From Dipteronia dyeriana (Eukaryota > Streptophyta > Magnoliopsida > Sapindales > Sapindaceae), in contig CM065299.1 of the NCBI GenBank assembly GCA_032871835.1, positions 79,138,204-79,202,203 of the forward strand: a stretch of DNA of 64,000 nucleotides, written 5' to 3'. The notes beneath the pieces are model-generated. The model saw only the letters and a program-made list of their open reading frames with translations. It was not told the DNA's origin and made no database searches. The position numbers and the translations under genes were made by a program. Positions 53,045 to 64,000 of the stretch are shown one piece after another. Position 1 is the stretch's first letter. Each line of letters begins with the position of its first letter.

Positions 53045-54748
53045 TTCTGAGCCAGAATGAGCAATACCAGATTCGAGACGATGGAAACCCTAAACCCTAG
53101 GGACTGTTTGCTTCGACAGAAATCAGAGGGAAAGGGTTTATCGTCCTTCAAAAGAAAAAACCCACCGAATTTAATAGAGCAACTTGCACCAAACCCTTGT
53201 CTATCCTTTTAAACTCGAACAACTCTCTCCTTAATCGATACTTATCTAGTTAAATTTAATAGTTGATCAAATTTGACCGTCAAAATTAAAGATATTTTAG
53301 TCATTTAAAGCTCAATTTACTTTTTTCTTTTTAATAAAATAAAAAACTATAAAAAAGGTGAAAAGTTGGGATCTCCATTAACCATCTCCATCAATGAAGA
53401 TTCATCTTTATCGTCCATTGTCAAGATGGAGACCCCATAGTGGGATCTCTATTGTTGGCACGGTGATAGAGATGAGATTATCATCGTCAACAAGTGGGAA
53501 CTTCATGCTCGACGATCGATCTCCACATGAAAACCTGGTCTTCATCAATTAAGATGAATTTTCATTGATAGAAATGGTTGGTCCACTGGATTTTTAATTT
53601 TTAATTTTTAATTTTTAATTATCGTTTTTCATTTGATCCCCACCGTCCATCTCATAAATGGACGGAGGAGATCAATCTTTTTAAAATGTATAAGGTGTGT
53701 TTCCATCTTTTACCATTTTTAATTGTCAACTCTCACACTTAATCAAACCCTAATAATATGAGAGGTGATTGTTAATCGAAGGATAAACCTTAAGGGAAGT
53801 TTGGTGAAATTTACTCAAATTTAATAATATTTAGGGAAATTATCAAAATTTCCCGAAGTTTGATATATCCTCAAACTTGCCCATCTAGTTTTGTGTTTCC
53901 CTAAAATGCCCATATGTTAATATTTTGAAACAAAACTACCTTTCAATATAAAAATAAAAAATAAAATTAGAAAAAATGGATTTCCATCATCGAGATCTAT
54001 ATATTTTTATTATTCAATTTCACCAAATTGATTTTTTTTTTAAAGATGGATTTCCATTGTCCATATTTTTTTTAGGGGTTATGGATGATGTTCTAAAAAA
54101 TAACCTGCCTAGCAAAACTACTAAAAATACCACAAATAGAAAATTTTGTTTTTAAAAAGAAAAATATTAGAATTTTGCTTTTAAAAAAAAAATAATTGGA
54201 TTTCCATTGTCTATCATAACATCCATTTTTTTTTCTAAAATAGACAATAGATGTTTAACCTGAATATCTATTCTCATAACGGGAGAAAACTACTCTCACA
54301 AACAAAAAAATATGAATGGTCATTACCACCTGTGTTGATAGGTGATGTATATTATTATTATTGTTGTTGTTGTTGTTGTGGTCGTCGTCGTTATTGTTAT
54401 TGTTATCATTGTCATCGAAATATTATACTATTACATAAATTCAATGTTTTTTAGAGAGTGTGAGGACTCAAATCCACAACCATATAATGCAGGTATAAGA
54501 GGTTTACCACCAAATCAACCTCATCTTGTCTGTGCAGAATATGCAGGTATAGAATAACAATCAACCTTATTGTTATTGTTGAAATCCATTCATTATTATT
54601 TTTTAGGTACAGAATATGCAGGTATATTTTTCTTTTATGATTTTTTTTTACTAAGACCTACTAGAGAATAAATAAATAAATAAAAACAACTAAAGAGATC
54701 TACCCGTAAATAATGGAGTTTTATAGAAAATTGTGATATATATATAAA
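53045..54748. other. Intergenic DNA upstream of RRP4
   Basis: The first ~130 bp are the likely RRP4 5' UTR and core promoter. Beyond it lie AT-rich DNA, a short run of TTTTTAATTTTTAATT repeats at 53590-53630 and repeated GATTTCCATTGTC-like phrases at 53990-54215. No gene. Confidence 0.5.
54349..54416. repeat. Compound trinucleotide microsatellite
   Basis: ATT repeats run into GTT repeats, then GTC and ATT/GTT variants. The poly-Cys and poly-Val frames across it are artefacts. Confidence 0.9.
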
Positions 54749-54910
54749 TTCTATTGTCAACTGATATAATATATATATCGGTTCTTTATATGTGGATCAT
54801 TGGATTTAAATGTTTTGATGTGTCTGTATTCACTTGTCAATGCATCTTTTAAATCCAATGGTCCATATATAGAGAACTGATATATTTTATATCAGTTCGA
54901 ATTGATAGTA
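54749..54910. mobile_element. Foldback (MITE-like) element 2
   Basis: 162 bp that folds back on itself: CTATTGTCAACTGATATAAT and GTGGATCATTGGATTTAAA at the left pair with the reverse of AATTGATAG/ATATCAGTT and TTTAAATCCAATGGTCCATA at the right, around a 40-bp loop. Related to 43191-43348 in its arm sequence. Confidence 0.7.
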
Positions 54911-54957
54911 TAAAGACTATATGTATATATATAGTCATTTTCCTATCGGTGTACACC

Positions 54958-55484
54958 TGATGTAGAATAAGTGGCTAAGTCCTACATGGCTTTGTGGGAT
55001 CATCCTAAATCCAAGAATAAATGACTTTAATTGAAGGGAATCGACGAGATCTTCTAAATTCAAAACCTTCGGTGTTAAGGCACGACCTTTTTCGGCCAAA
55101 TTCCCTCATTTAGACCCTGAAATCGCAGTTCTTTCCTTTTTGGGAAATTTCATTTTTAGCCATAAATTGACTTTGACAAGCCAGAATCGCCTACCGTTAA
55201 TTCTGGCTTGTTTATGATCGTTAGTATATTTTATTTTCGCAACTTTCGTGATTTCGCTATTTTTGACAGTTTTCACTATTTTTGGCAGTTTTTGATATGT
55301 AATCCCGTTTCTTGTCCAACAAAGATTCGGGTCAGGGTTTTTTTCCATTTTAAATAACCTTGTAAGCCGAAATGCTCATTAGCTTTTATTGAATAAAAAT
55401 TACAGACTTCTTAATTTTCTAGTGGATTCCAGTATTCAATAGAATTTAGACGTCAGTCTAATTCTTTACGTTTTCATTGCGTCA
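54958..55484 (+). mobile_element. 5' LTR of gypsy element G1
   Basis: About 527 bp from TGATGTAGAATAAG to TTCATTGCGTCA, followed by the PBS. Its first ~300 bp match 59955-60256 (for example TTTAATTGAAGGGAATCGAC and GACAAGCCAGAATCGCCTA). The exact first base is uncertain by 3 bp. Confidence 0.85.
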
Positions 55485-55497
55485 ATTGGTATCAGAG
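55485..55497 (+). other. Primer binding site of G1
   Basis: ATTGGTATCAGAGC directly after the LTR: initiator tRNA-Met type, as in chromovirus-type gypsy elements. Confidence 0.8.
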
Positions 55498-55516
55498 CAC
55501 GGATTTACCGATCTCA

Positions 55517-58500
55517 ATGTCAACTAACGGAGCAGGAGACAAACCCTACTGATGGTGATCGTGGGGTGGAGGCATTGTGGGCAGCGGTGGAGGAACAACG
55601 ACAACAACTGAGGGAGATTCATGAACTGCTTGTCGGGATGAACCTCAACGCTAACAACAGGCAACCGCAACTGGGTAATAGAATGCGTGCTAAGGGATTT
55701 GGGCGAGGACAACCTGTTAACAGATGACGTCCTCCTCGTCATCAACCTGATAGCGAGGATGATTATGAAGATGAAGAAGATGGAGGGTATGATGTTATTC
55801 AACCAGTTGGACAATCCAGAGAGCATGATGACTACCGGTTGAAGGCAGATCTTCCAAGCTTTAATGGAAATCTACATATAGAAGATTTTCTTGATTGGAT
55901 CACAGAAATAGAGCGATTATTTGTGATGATGGAGATTCCAGAAGAGAATATGGTCAGATTGGTTGCCTTTAGACTGAAAGGAGGGGCTGTAGTCTGGTGA
56001 GATCAGTTGTAGAAGAACAGTCAGCGACGAGGAAAGACGATTATAAGGACCTGGCTTAGAATGAAGCAGCTTATGATGGGTAGGTTTCTGCCACCAGACT
56101 ACGAGCAATATTTATTACAGTTGCTTCAAAATTGTTCACATGGGACCAAGTCGGTGTTTGATTACACGACAGAATTTTCTAGGCTCTCGGAGCAAAATAA
56201 TTTGAGTGAAACATAGGGCCAACGCGTAGCCAAATATATTAACGGGTTAAGGCCATCACTTCGAGATAAGATCGATCTGCAAGTGTTGTGGACTGTGGAT
56301 GAAGCTTATAACATGGCGCTAAAGACTGAGTTGCTGGAACGTAGAATTGGAAACCCGGGCTTTCGGAGGAACAATCCTGAGTCATCGTTCTCTAACAGGG
56401 ACAAGAGTGTTCAATCATCGGGTCTGACAAGCCAACCAAAAGGAGTTAGTGGGGAAGAGGGCAGCAGTAGCCACCAAACAGTAGCTCCAGCCAATAGGAA
56501 CGTAGCCAGAAATCCAAATCCAAACCCCTATGCTAGACCTACATCAGGGATTTGTTACAGATGTAAGAAACCTGGTCATCTTTCAAATGCATGTCCTGAT
56601 CGTGCTAGGCTAGTGAATTGGGTGGAAGAAGGTGAAAAAGACCCAGGTGCTCTTGAGGATGAAGGAGGAGACGGTGATTTGTATGAGGGAGCAGAATTCG
56701 TTGTGTGTGGTGCAACGGGTGTTGTACGTAACAAAGCAAAATGACCTCAGTCAGCGTACGAATATATTTCGATCTTGCTACACAATCAGTCAGAAAGTCT
56801 GTGACCTGATCGTAGATAGTGGAAGTTATGAGAACTTTATCTCAAAAAGGTTGGTGGAACATCTGAAGTTGCCAACCGAGAAACATTCCAATCCGTATAT
56901 AATTGGCTGGATCAAGAAAGGACCGACAGTAAAGGTAACTGAGATTTGTCGTGTTCCTATTTCTATTGGTAAGATATATAAGGAGGAGGTAGTTTGTGAT
57001 GTGATTGATATGGATGCTAGCCATGTGTTGTTGGGTCGGCTCTGGCCGTATGATGTTGATATTACTTATAGGGGTCGGGATAACACTTATTTATTTACCT
57101 GGGGGTCACATAAAATTGCTATGGCTCCTTCCAAACGTCAGACAGTGCCTAACAAGCCCTCTGAAGTGGAGAAACAGACTTTTCTAACCGTGACCGGATC
57201 CGACACAGAATTCGTGACAGATGTTAAGTGTGCACAGGAGGTCTATGCTTTAATGGTTAAAGCTCTTATGGTAGAGGGGAAAGAAACACCAGCGGTTACT
57301 GTTCCTGAGAAAATACAGTCGTTGCTAGAACAATTTAGAGACATTACTTAAGAAGATTTGCCCAACAACTTACCCCCATTATGAGACATTCGACACCATA
57401 TAGATCTTATACCTGGGGCGAGTTTACCCAATCTGTCATATTACCGGATGAGTCCAAAGGAGAATGAGATTCTGCGGGAGAAAATAAAAGAATTATTACA
57501 GAAGGGTTTCATACGTGAAAGCATGAGCCCGTGTGCAATTCCTGCATTGCTGACACCAAAGAAAGATGGGAGTTGGCATATGTGCATGGACAGTCGAGCT
57601 ATCAACAAGATAACTGTTAAGTACCGATTTTCGATTCCCCGCTTAGATGACATGTTGGGTCAACTGGAGGGTTCAAAGCTGTTTTCGAAGATTGATCTAC
57701 GTAGTGGGTATCACCAAATTAGGGTTAACCCGAGGATGAATTGAAGACAGCGTTTAAGAGCAATGATGGTTTGTATGAGTGGCTGGTTATGCCATTTGGT
57801 CTATCAAATGCACCCAGTACTTTCATACGTGTGATAAATTACGTATCGAGGCCTCTTATGAGAAAGTTTGTTGTTGTTTATTTTGACGGCATTCTTATCT
57901 ATAGTAGGACTGAAGAAGAGCATGTTGAGAAGTTACAAAAAGTGTTGAAGGTTTTGTAGAAAAACCAACTGTTTCTTAATCTGAAGAAGTGCAGTTTTAT
58001 GACCAGCAGTTTGTTATTTTTGGGTTACGTGGTGAGTTCAGAAGGAATTCATATGGATGAAGAGAATGTGTGAGCAATTCGAGAATGGCCTTTACTGAAA
58101 ACCGTGAGTGAAGTTCGTAGCTTTCATGGCTTAGCCACTTTCTATCGCCGATTTATTTAGAATTTTAGCACTGTCATGACACCGATAACAGAATGTATAA
58201 AGAAAGGTTGGTTTCAGTGAGGAGAAGAAGCATCGATGAATTTTACATTAATCAAGGAGAATTGTGTACTGCACCAGTACTGGCTTTGCCTAGCTTCAAG
58301 AAGATATTTGAAGTGGAGTGCGATGCTAGTGGTGTAGGAATTGGCGCTGTGTTATCCCAAGAAAAGAGACCAGTTGCTTTCTTTAGCGAGAAATTAAGTG
58401 AGGCTCGCCAGAAGTGGAGTACTTATGATCAGGAGTTCTACGCAGTAGTCCGAGCCTTGAAACACTGGGAACACTACCTAGTACAGAGGGAATTTGTCTT

Positions 58501-59954
58501 GTACACCGATCATCATGCTTTAAAGTTTATTAACAGTCAGAAGAACTTGGACAACATGCATGTCAGGTGGGCCACTTTCCTTCAGAAATTCCCTTTTGTC
58601 ATTAAACATAAGTGAGGGGTTTTGAACCGAGTTGTTGATGCATTGAGCTGACGTGCCACCCTACTCGTGACCCTGACTCATGAGATTGTGGGGTTTGATT
58701 GTTTGAAGGAATTGTATGCAAAGGATGAAGACTTCAAAGGAATCTACCTAAAATGTATTGAGAATCAGCTTGTCAGTGATTTTCATGAGAGTGATGGGTA
58801 TCTATTTCGTGGTAACCGTTTGTGTATTCCAAAGATGTCTCTACGGGAGAAGCTAATCTGTGATTTGCACGGAGGTGGATTAAGTGGACACTTGGGTCGA
58901 GACAAAACGGTGACTAGCTTGGAGGAGCGGTATTTTTTACCGCAACTGAAACGAGATGTTGGGAATTTGGTACAAAGGTGTTATACTTGTCAGGTGTCTA
59001 ACGGTCAATCACAAAATACAGGTCTTTATATGCCTTTACCCGTTCCTAACATTATCTTAGAGGACTTGTCTATGGATTTTGTGTTGGGGCTACCACGCAC
59101 CCAGCGAGGAGTAGATTCGGTTTTTGTGGTGGTTGACAGGTTCTAAAAAATGGCTCACTTTATCCATTGTCGGAAGACCTCTGATGCTTCACACATAGCC
59201 CGACTATTTTTCAGAGAAGTGGTCCGACTACATGGGGTGTCGCAGTCAATTACTTCTGATCGTGACACAAAATTCCTTAGCCACTTTTGGGTAACCTTAT
59301 AGAAGATGTTTAATACATCTCTGAAATGTAGCACTACTGCACACCCATAAACTGATGGATAAACATAAGTGATGAATAAGACCTTGGGAAATTTGGTTCG
59401 TTGCGTTTGCAAAGATAAGCCCAAACAGTGGGATCAAGCATTACCTCAAGTTGAGTTTGCCTTCAACAGTGTTGTACATAATGCCACGGGAAAATCCCCT
59501 TTTGTTGTGATATATGTGTCACCACCAAAGCATACCGTGGATTTAATTCATTTACCAAAGGGTCCAGGAGTTAGTGTTGCTGCAGAAAACATGGCTACTT
59601 AGGCTCAAGCGGTGTAAGTTGATGTGAGACAGAAACTGGAAGAAACCAATGCGAAATACAAGGTAGTTGCAGACAAGGATAGGCGTCAGAAAGTGTTTGA
59701 TGAGGGAGATTCAGTGATGGTTTTCTTACGCAAAGAGAGGTTCCCAGTTGGGACTTATAAAAATTAAAGCCCAAGAAGTATGACCCGTACCAGATTCTGA
59801 AGAAGATCAATGATAATGCATATGTGGTCGACCTACCTGAGACCATGGGAATTTCCAATACTTTCAATGTTGCTGACTTGTTCCAGTATCATACGGAAAA
59901 GTCTTTTTATCTTGAACCTAACTCGATGTTGAGTTCTTTGCAAGTAGAGGGGAC
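55517..59954 (+). pseudogene. Gypsy G1 gag-pol (chromovirus-like), degenerate
   Basis: Order gag-PR-RT-RH-IN identifies Ty3/gypsy. Gag: [14 protein letters not shown] near 55830, then ending with the knuckle CYRCKKPGHLSNAC (56556). Protease: [18 protein letters not shown] (56810). Reverse transcriptase from [24 protein letters not shown]-like [45 protein letters not shown]. The catalytic box reads YFDG instead of YFDD (57879-57890). RNase [15 protein letters not shown], then [10 protein letters not shown]. Integrase: a zinc finger ending CYTCQ and [18 protein letters not shown] (59060). The C-terminus [19 protein letters not shown] suggests the CRM/Reina side of the chromoviruses. At least ten stops, for example at 55998 and 56010, and several frameshifts. 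Confidence 0.92.
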
Positions 59955-60256
59955 TGATATAGAACAAATGGCTGAGTTCTATATGGCTTTATGGGACTAT
60001 CCTAAATCCAAGAAGAAGTGACTTTAATTGAAGGGAATCGACAAGATCTTCTAAAGTCAAAACCTTCGGTGTTGAGGCTCAACCTTTTTGGCTAAATTCC
60101 TTCATTTAGGCCCGAAAATCGCAGTTCTTTCCTTTTTAGAAAATTTCTTTTTTAGTCATAAAGTGACTTTGACAAGCCAGAATCGCCTATCGTTAATTCT
60201 GGCTTGTTTAAGATCGTTAGTATATTTTATTTCCGCAACTTTCATGATTTCGCTAT
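59955..60256 (+). mobile_element. 3' LTR of G1, interrupted
   Basis: Preceded by a polypurine tract (AGTAGAGGGGA, 59943-59953). Follows the 5' LTR up to GATTTCGCTAT (60256), where the G2 LTR begins; the 5' LTR continues TTTTTGACAG at this point. The last ~225 bp are displaced beyond the window by the G2 insertion. Confidence 0.85.
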
Positions 60257-61086
60257 TGTTATAGGTATATTTTATAGAATGTACACGTCATTGACAACGT
60301 GGATAGTCCCTTAAGATTGTCAGGTAGATATCTGAATAGACATTCATAAAATATCCTTCAAGATACCACTAAGGAATACGAACCTGAGTATGCCCAGATA
60401 CAAGTATTCGGCAGGTCAAGACCTACTCGGAAACAAGTGACATCATATTCTACTCGGGACAAGAACGGGAAAACTCGAATAAAGAAGTCCAAAACATAAT
60501 TCACACATGGGTATACCAAGTCATGCTCAAATATGCAAAGACATCTATGTCAAAAACAATTCCTAGAAGAATAAAGTACCAAACAGGAAACAGGTTCCAA
60601 ATCGGGCAATAACTTTACTTCTTCAAGAAGACTGCACATTAATAAAGAAATAAAGTCCTAAACTGATTGTATCTCCAGAGTCTCATTCGATCTCCATACA
60701 ATCTCCAAAATAGGAAAGAAGTAAAACGACTCCCAATAAGCAACCAAATTGTAACTAAATACAAAAATCTTTCATTACTTATACAACAAGGATTAGGGTT
60801 CGATGCGAATATAAATAGACCCATAATCTCATTATTGAAGGGATACAGAATCACGAACAGAGAGAAAAAAGAGAGATCGAGTATTGTAATTATTTATTCC
60901 AAATAATGGATTTTGGCTCGGTTGTTCACTCAACCACTAGTGGACGTTTCTCCGATCACAAGATTTTTACCACGTAAACTCGTGTCTAACTGGTTTTAAA
61001 TTGCATTCTCTTTCTCTCTCTTTAACATGTCACAACTAAATTCAATCTTGTTGACTTTCTCACCCGTCGAGAAATCGATGTCAACA
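60257..61086 (+). mobile_element. 5' LTR of gypsy element G2
   Basis: 830 bp from TGTTATAGG to ATGTCAACA. A TATA box TATAAATAG lies at 60811-60819, so U3/R would change near 60840. A 5-bp target GCTAT (60252-60256) precedes it; its copy should follow the 3' LTR outside the window. Confidence 0.8.
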
Positions 61087-61100
61087 ATTGGCGCTAGAAG
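61087..61100 (+). other. Primer binding site of G2
   Basis: ATTGGCGCTAGAAGG follows the LTR. A TTGGCGC site differs from the Met-tRNA type and is usual in Tat/Athila gypsy elements. Confidence 0.65.
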
Positions 61101-62232
61101 GATGTGATGAACCTCCGATCTGATTTAAAGTAATGGCGGGAAGCGGAAGCATAAACAGTTCTGGGGACATCTAAAAATCTCCAGATAATGCTCATATAGG
61201 CGTGAGCTTACGAGATCCCACCATAACCACCAAAAACCAACTAGCATCCCTGACGGGTATCCAACAAATCCCTCATACTAGTGAGGACATAGCACCATGA
61301 TTCCGCGAGGACAACTACTGACAGACGCGATGAGAGAAGGAGTAGATCTATTGGCTGTGGATGAGGCGCACCCACCAAACCATCTGCCTACAAGGCTCCG
61401 TTCGGTCATAGTTGGGCCAGAACCAGATGCTCTAGTAGCTGCTAGAAACTCAAATAAAAAAAATCAATATGGGGGGTGAAACACGTACCCAGGATAGGGA
61501 TCGTGAAACACCCGAAGAACCACGCCAAATGCGGAATCATGGTCAGGTGGATCGCGATAGACACTGAAAATATGACCAGCGTAGAGATCTGTCATCGTCA
61601 TCAGATGATAGTGATTGTCACCATCACAAGCGTCGTCATTGAACCATACATCTATAAGGGTTAGATAACGAGACTCAGATACAGGATGAAGATGAACTGG
61701 AAACAAGCATGGCAATCACCCAACGGTTTAACCGTCATGGAGAACCAGTGGGAGACAGAGATGTTATGATTCAGATCCTAACCCGAGAAGTCGAAAACAA
61801 TAGGTGTCAAATAGACGCGATGGTTAGGCGATATGGATATAATGACTTATCTGACGATGATTCTAATAGTCCATTCACTAAGGACATCCTGTGAACCCTA
61901 TTCCCAGAAAGGTTCAGGATGCCACACGTGGAACAATTCAAGATATATACAGATCCTAAAGAACATGTCAGACAGTATAAAAGCGTTATGGCTCAGTATG
62001 CCCATAGTGACCCTTTACTATGTCTCGATTTTCTATAAACTCTGGGAGACACAGGCTCAAGATGGTTCGGAAGGTTGCCCTCGGCAAGCATCGAAAGTTT
62101 CAACGAATTAAGCAGAAGTTTCTCAAGACAATTTCTAGGCAATGTACACAGGAAAAAATCAGTGGCTTACCTTTCTCAGTTGAAATAAGGGAAAGATGAG
62201 TCGTTGATAAAATATCTGGGGAGATTCGGCCA

Positions 62233-62412
62233 GGCGATCTCAGAAATCGACAGTGCAAATGATGAAGCAATAATTGTTGCATTCATAAACAATTTACAGA
62301 TTGGACGGCTATATTTTGACCTGGCGATCTCAGAAATCGACAGTGCAAATGATGAAGCAATAATTGTTGCATTCATAAACAATTTACAGATTGGACGACT
62401 ATATTTTGACCT
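62233..62412 (+). repeat. In-frame 90-bp tandem duplication within G2 gag
   Basis: Units 62233-62322 and 62323-62412 begin GGCGATCTCAGAAATCGACA and differ at a single base (GGACGGCT against GGACGACT). Each encodes 30 residues (AISEIDSANDEAII through GRLYFDL). Confidence 0.97.
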
Positions 62413-62579
62413 AAGATGGGCCCGTTTAACCAGATATGCAGACATGATGGACATGGCTGGAGGATATGCACTAGCCGAAGAAGAAGAGTTAGCCATAGGA
62501 GGATGCTACATGATGAGAATTAAGAAGCATCACCAAAGGAACCATTGCAAGTTCCAATTGGGCCAATTAAAATGAGGAA

Positions 62580-63430
62580 AGAGGATCAAAAAAGCATTAA
62601 ATGATGGGCTAATTCCGAGTTGCTAAAGTCCAAATTCGTCCCACATGAAGACCAAATCCGGACTAAAATTCGTGGACCTCTACAGAGAGCATCTAAAGTC
62701 GGATTGTCTATTATAATATGTTTTTGAAAATCCCAAGACGATATCTACAGATTCTATGAAGACCCCGTCCTTCGAAACAGATCACATCCAAATTCAGTCA
62801 TCTATCTTATTGCTCGAAGACTTGAGCTGACCAGTCCGAATTTCAGAATATTTCCTATTTTTTGGGCGACGTATGGTTGGAGGAGAATCCAATTTCAGTA
62901 TATTTCCTACTTTAGCATATTCCCCAAATAAAGAGTTGATTTGTTTCCCGAATTCAACTTTCCAAATTAGGAACAAATCAACTAGTTGCTAATTTTTAGT
63001 CTTTAGTTGTTTCCTAAATTTGTTAGCATTTATTTTCCTAAATTGTAAGGCATTAATTGCCTAATATTTATTCCCTTTTAGGTCTTAGATATTTTTAGTA
63101 TAAAAGGGACCAATTGATGTAATTTGAGAATATACTGGAATTGATATAAATTTGAGAGAATTTTCTCTTTGGTTCTTTACAGAACTTGTGAACTTATCAA
63201 GGTTCTACCTTGTGGCGTTCAAACCTTGACTTATCACTCACCTTCTTTCTTATTCTTGAGTGTGGCGTTCACAATTTTCTTGATACCGTTGGTTCTTACC
63301 TTCTTATAGGTAACGGGTCGCGGTCCGATAGTATTCTTGTTAAAAAATTTGATTTTAAAACGATCCTTCGTTACCATATATTGGTTCCGGGTCTCACTGC
63401 TCTTGGTGAGGTTCATATCACTACATGCAT
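62580..63430 (+). mobile_element. Probable LTR insertion inside G2 gag
   Basis: Coding is interrupted here by AT-rich DNA with LTR-like properties: TATAAAAGGG at 63101, then the phrases GGTTCTACCTTGTGGCGTTC and GGTTCCGGGTCTCACTGC that look like the transcribed end of a plant gypsy LTR. Gag frames on both sides belong together. Exact ends and a target duplication are not visible; a solo LTR is the simplest reading. Confidence 0.45.
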
Positions 63431-64000
63431 GGAGGGAGACCTGAACAAAAATTTGTCGAGTCAAGGGTACAGAATCACAAAGGAAAACAAAAAGGAAACA
63501 ACAAAGAAAGAAACAAGGATAGGGGAAATGGGCGTAATGATGACCAGACCACGGAAAAATTCTGAGGAAAATACACAAACTACACCCCTCTCCTGAAAAA
63601 GCAGGAGGAAATCCTGGCTATATAAAAAGAAAAACATCTGGTAAATGAGTCACGCCGACAGTCTCAGTTTGCTCAGCGAGATACAACAAAGTACTGCATA
63701 TTCCACAAGGAAACCGGTCATGAGACTTCCAAATGTTACCAACTTAGAGACTACATAGAGACCCTTATTCGAGAAGGACACCTACAAGATATAATCCTGA
63801 AAAGTGATGAGAAGTCAGAGAAGAAGAAAGAGACCAGGGCCGACCATAGATTAGGTCAGAACAAAAGGGCCAGTCCCGAGGCCAATGAAGTAATACAAAC
63901 AATCTTCAGAGGATCATCAACTGGAAGAAGTAACCGGGAGCGAACTCAGAAAATCCGAGAATCGCTGGAGGCAAGGCAAAACTTTGATGTCAACTCCGTC

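Larger units (their letters stand above)
61131..64000 (+). pseudogene. Gypsy G2 gag (Tat-like), degenerate, runs off the edge
   Basis: ATG at 61131 (MAGSGSINSSGD) opens gag, quickly stopped. The capsid-type domain is readable in changing frames from about 61900: FRMPHVEQFKIYTDPKEHV, YAHSDPLLC, WFGRLPSASIESFNELS and SLIKYLGRFGQAISEIDSA. A 30-codon tandem duplication lies at 62233-62412. About 0.85 kb of foreign DNA then interrupts it (62580-63430). Gag resumes with GRPEQKFVESRVQNHKGKQ and the short knuckle CIFHKETGHETSKC (63696-63737), a form typical of Tat/Ogre/Retand gags. The region continues through an open frame to the window edge, so pol should lie to the right. Confidence 0.85.

Noticed and set aside
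54450..54500. tRNA-like B-box phrase suggesting a SINE
   Set aside because: No matching A box, no poly(A) end and no target duplication.
54251..54557. Cys- and Val-rich small proteins
   Set aside because: Frames across the ATT/GTT microsatellite.

Overview
The window is nuclear DNA of a dicot (eudicot) plant. Its intron-bearing genes have GT-AG introns, a chloroplast transit peptide and an ER KDEL signal, and they match eudicot versions of well-known genes. The intergenic DNA is AT-rich and the rest is filled with plant-type Ty1/copia, Ty3/gypsy and L1-like LINE elements. I cannot name the species.

Left block (1-33.7 kb) is nested transposable elements. From the left: a minus-strand copia-like element (LTR 4607-7073, gag relic, no recognisable pol, and an orphan ORF running off the left edge) sits in the 3' tail of a LINE. 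Next come three ~0.4 kb tandem units (7367-8570) and a ~0.5 kb direct repeat pair. Copia element A (LTR 10913-13132) has its gag cut at 14897 by copia element B (LTR 14898-16982). The leader of B is split by a full-length but dead LINE (17843-24184, flanked by a 12-bp target duplication). The pol of B is cut at 28039 by element C, a close relative of B in the opposite orientation, giving a ~3.5 kb inverted repeat.

Central gene island (34.2-53.0 kb) holds four genes. A chloroplast membrane protein of the RPH1 family (+, 4 exons) comes first. An mTERF protein of the MTERF4/BSM/RUG2 type (-, uninterrupted coding exon) follows, with a decayed copy of its own 3' end downstream. Then auxin-binding protein 1 (ABP1; +, 5 exons) and exosome subunit RRP4 (-, 7 exons). 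From memory, MTERF4 and ABP1 are immediate neighbours in Arabidopsis (At4g02990/At4g02980), so this looks like old conserved microsynteny. The most unusual locus is ABP1. A 242-bp segment covering the end of intron 1 and most of exon 2 is also present, inverted and almost identical (2 differences), just upstream of exon 1. The only phase-compatible end of exon 1 lacks a GT donor. Together these suggest a hairpin-forming, possibly silencing or non-functional, allele, or an assembly artefact; either deserves checking.

The gaps between genes carry a Tourist/Harbinger-like MITE whose empty site is preserved in an adjacent tandem copy, two related foldback elements, and a 127-bp perfect (TC)n tract.

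Right block (54.9-64 kb): a degenerate Ty3/gypsy chromovirus-like element (LTRs 54958-55484 and from 59955) has its 3' LTR interrupted by a second, Tat-like gypsy element (LTR 60257-61086). The gag of that element carries an in-frame 90-bp tandem duplication and runs off the right edge. All transposon coding regions seen here contain stops or frameshifts except the orphan ORF at the left edge.
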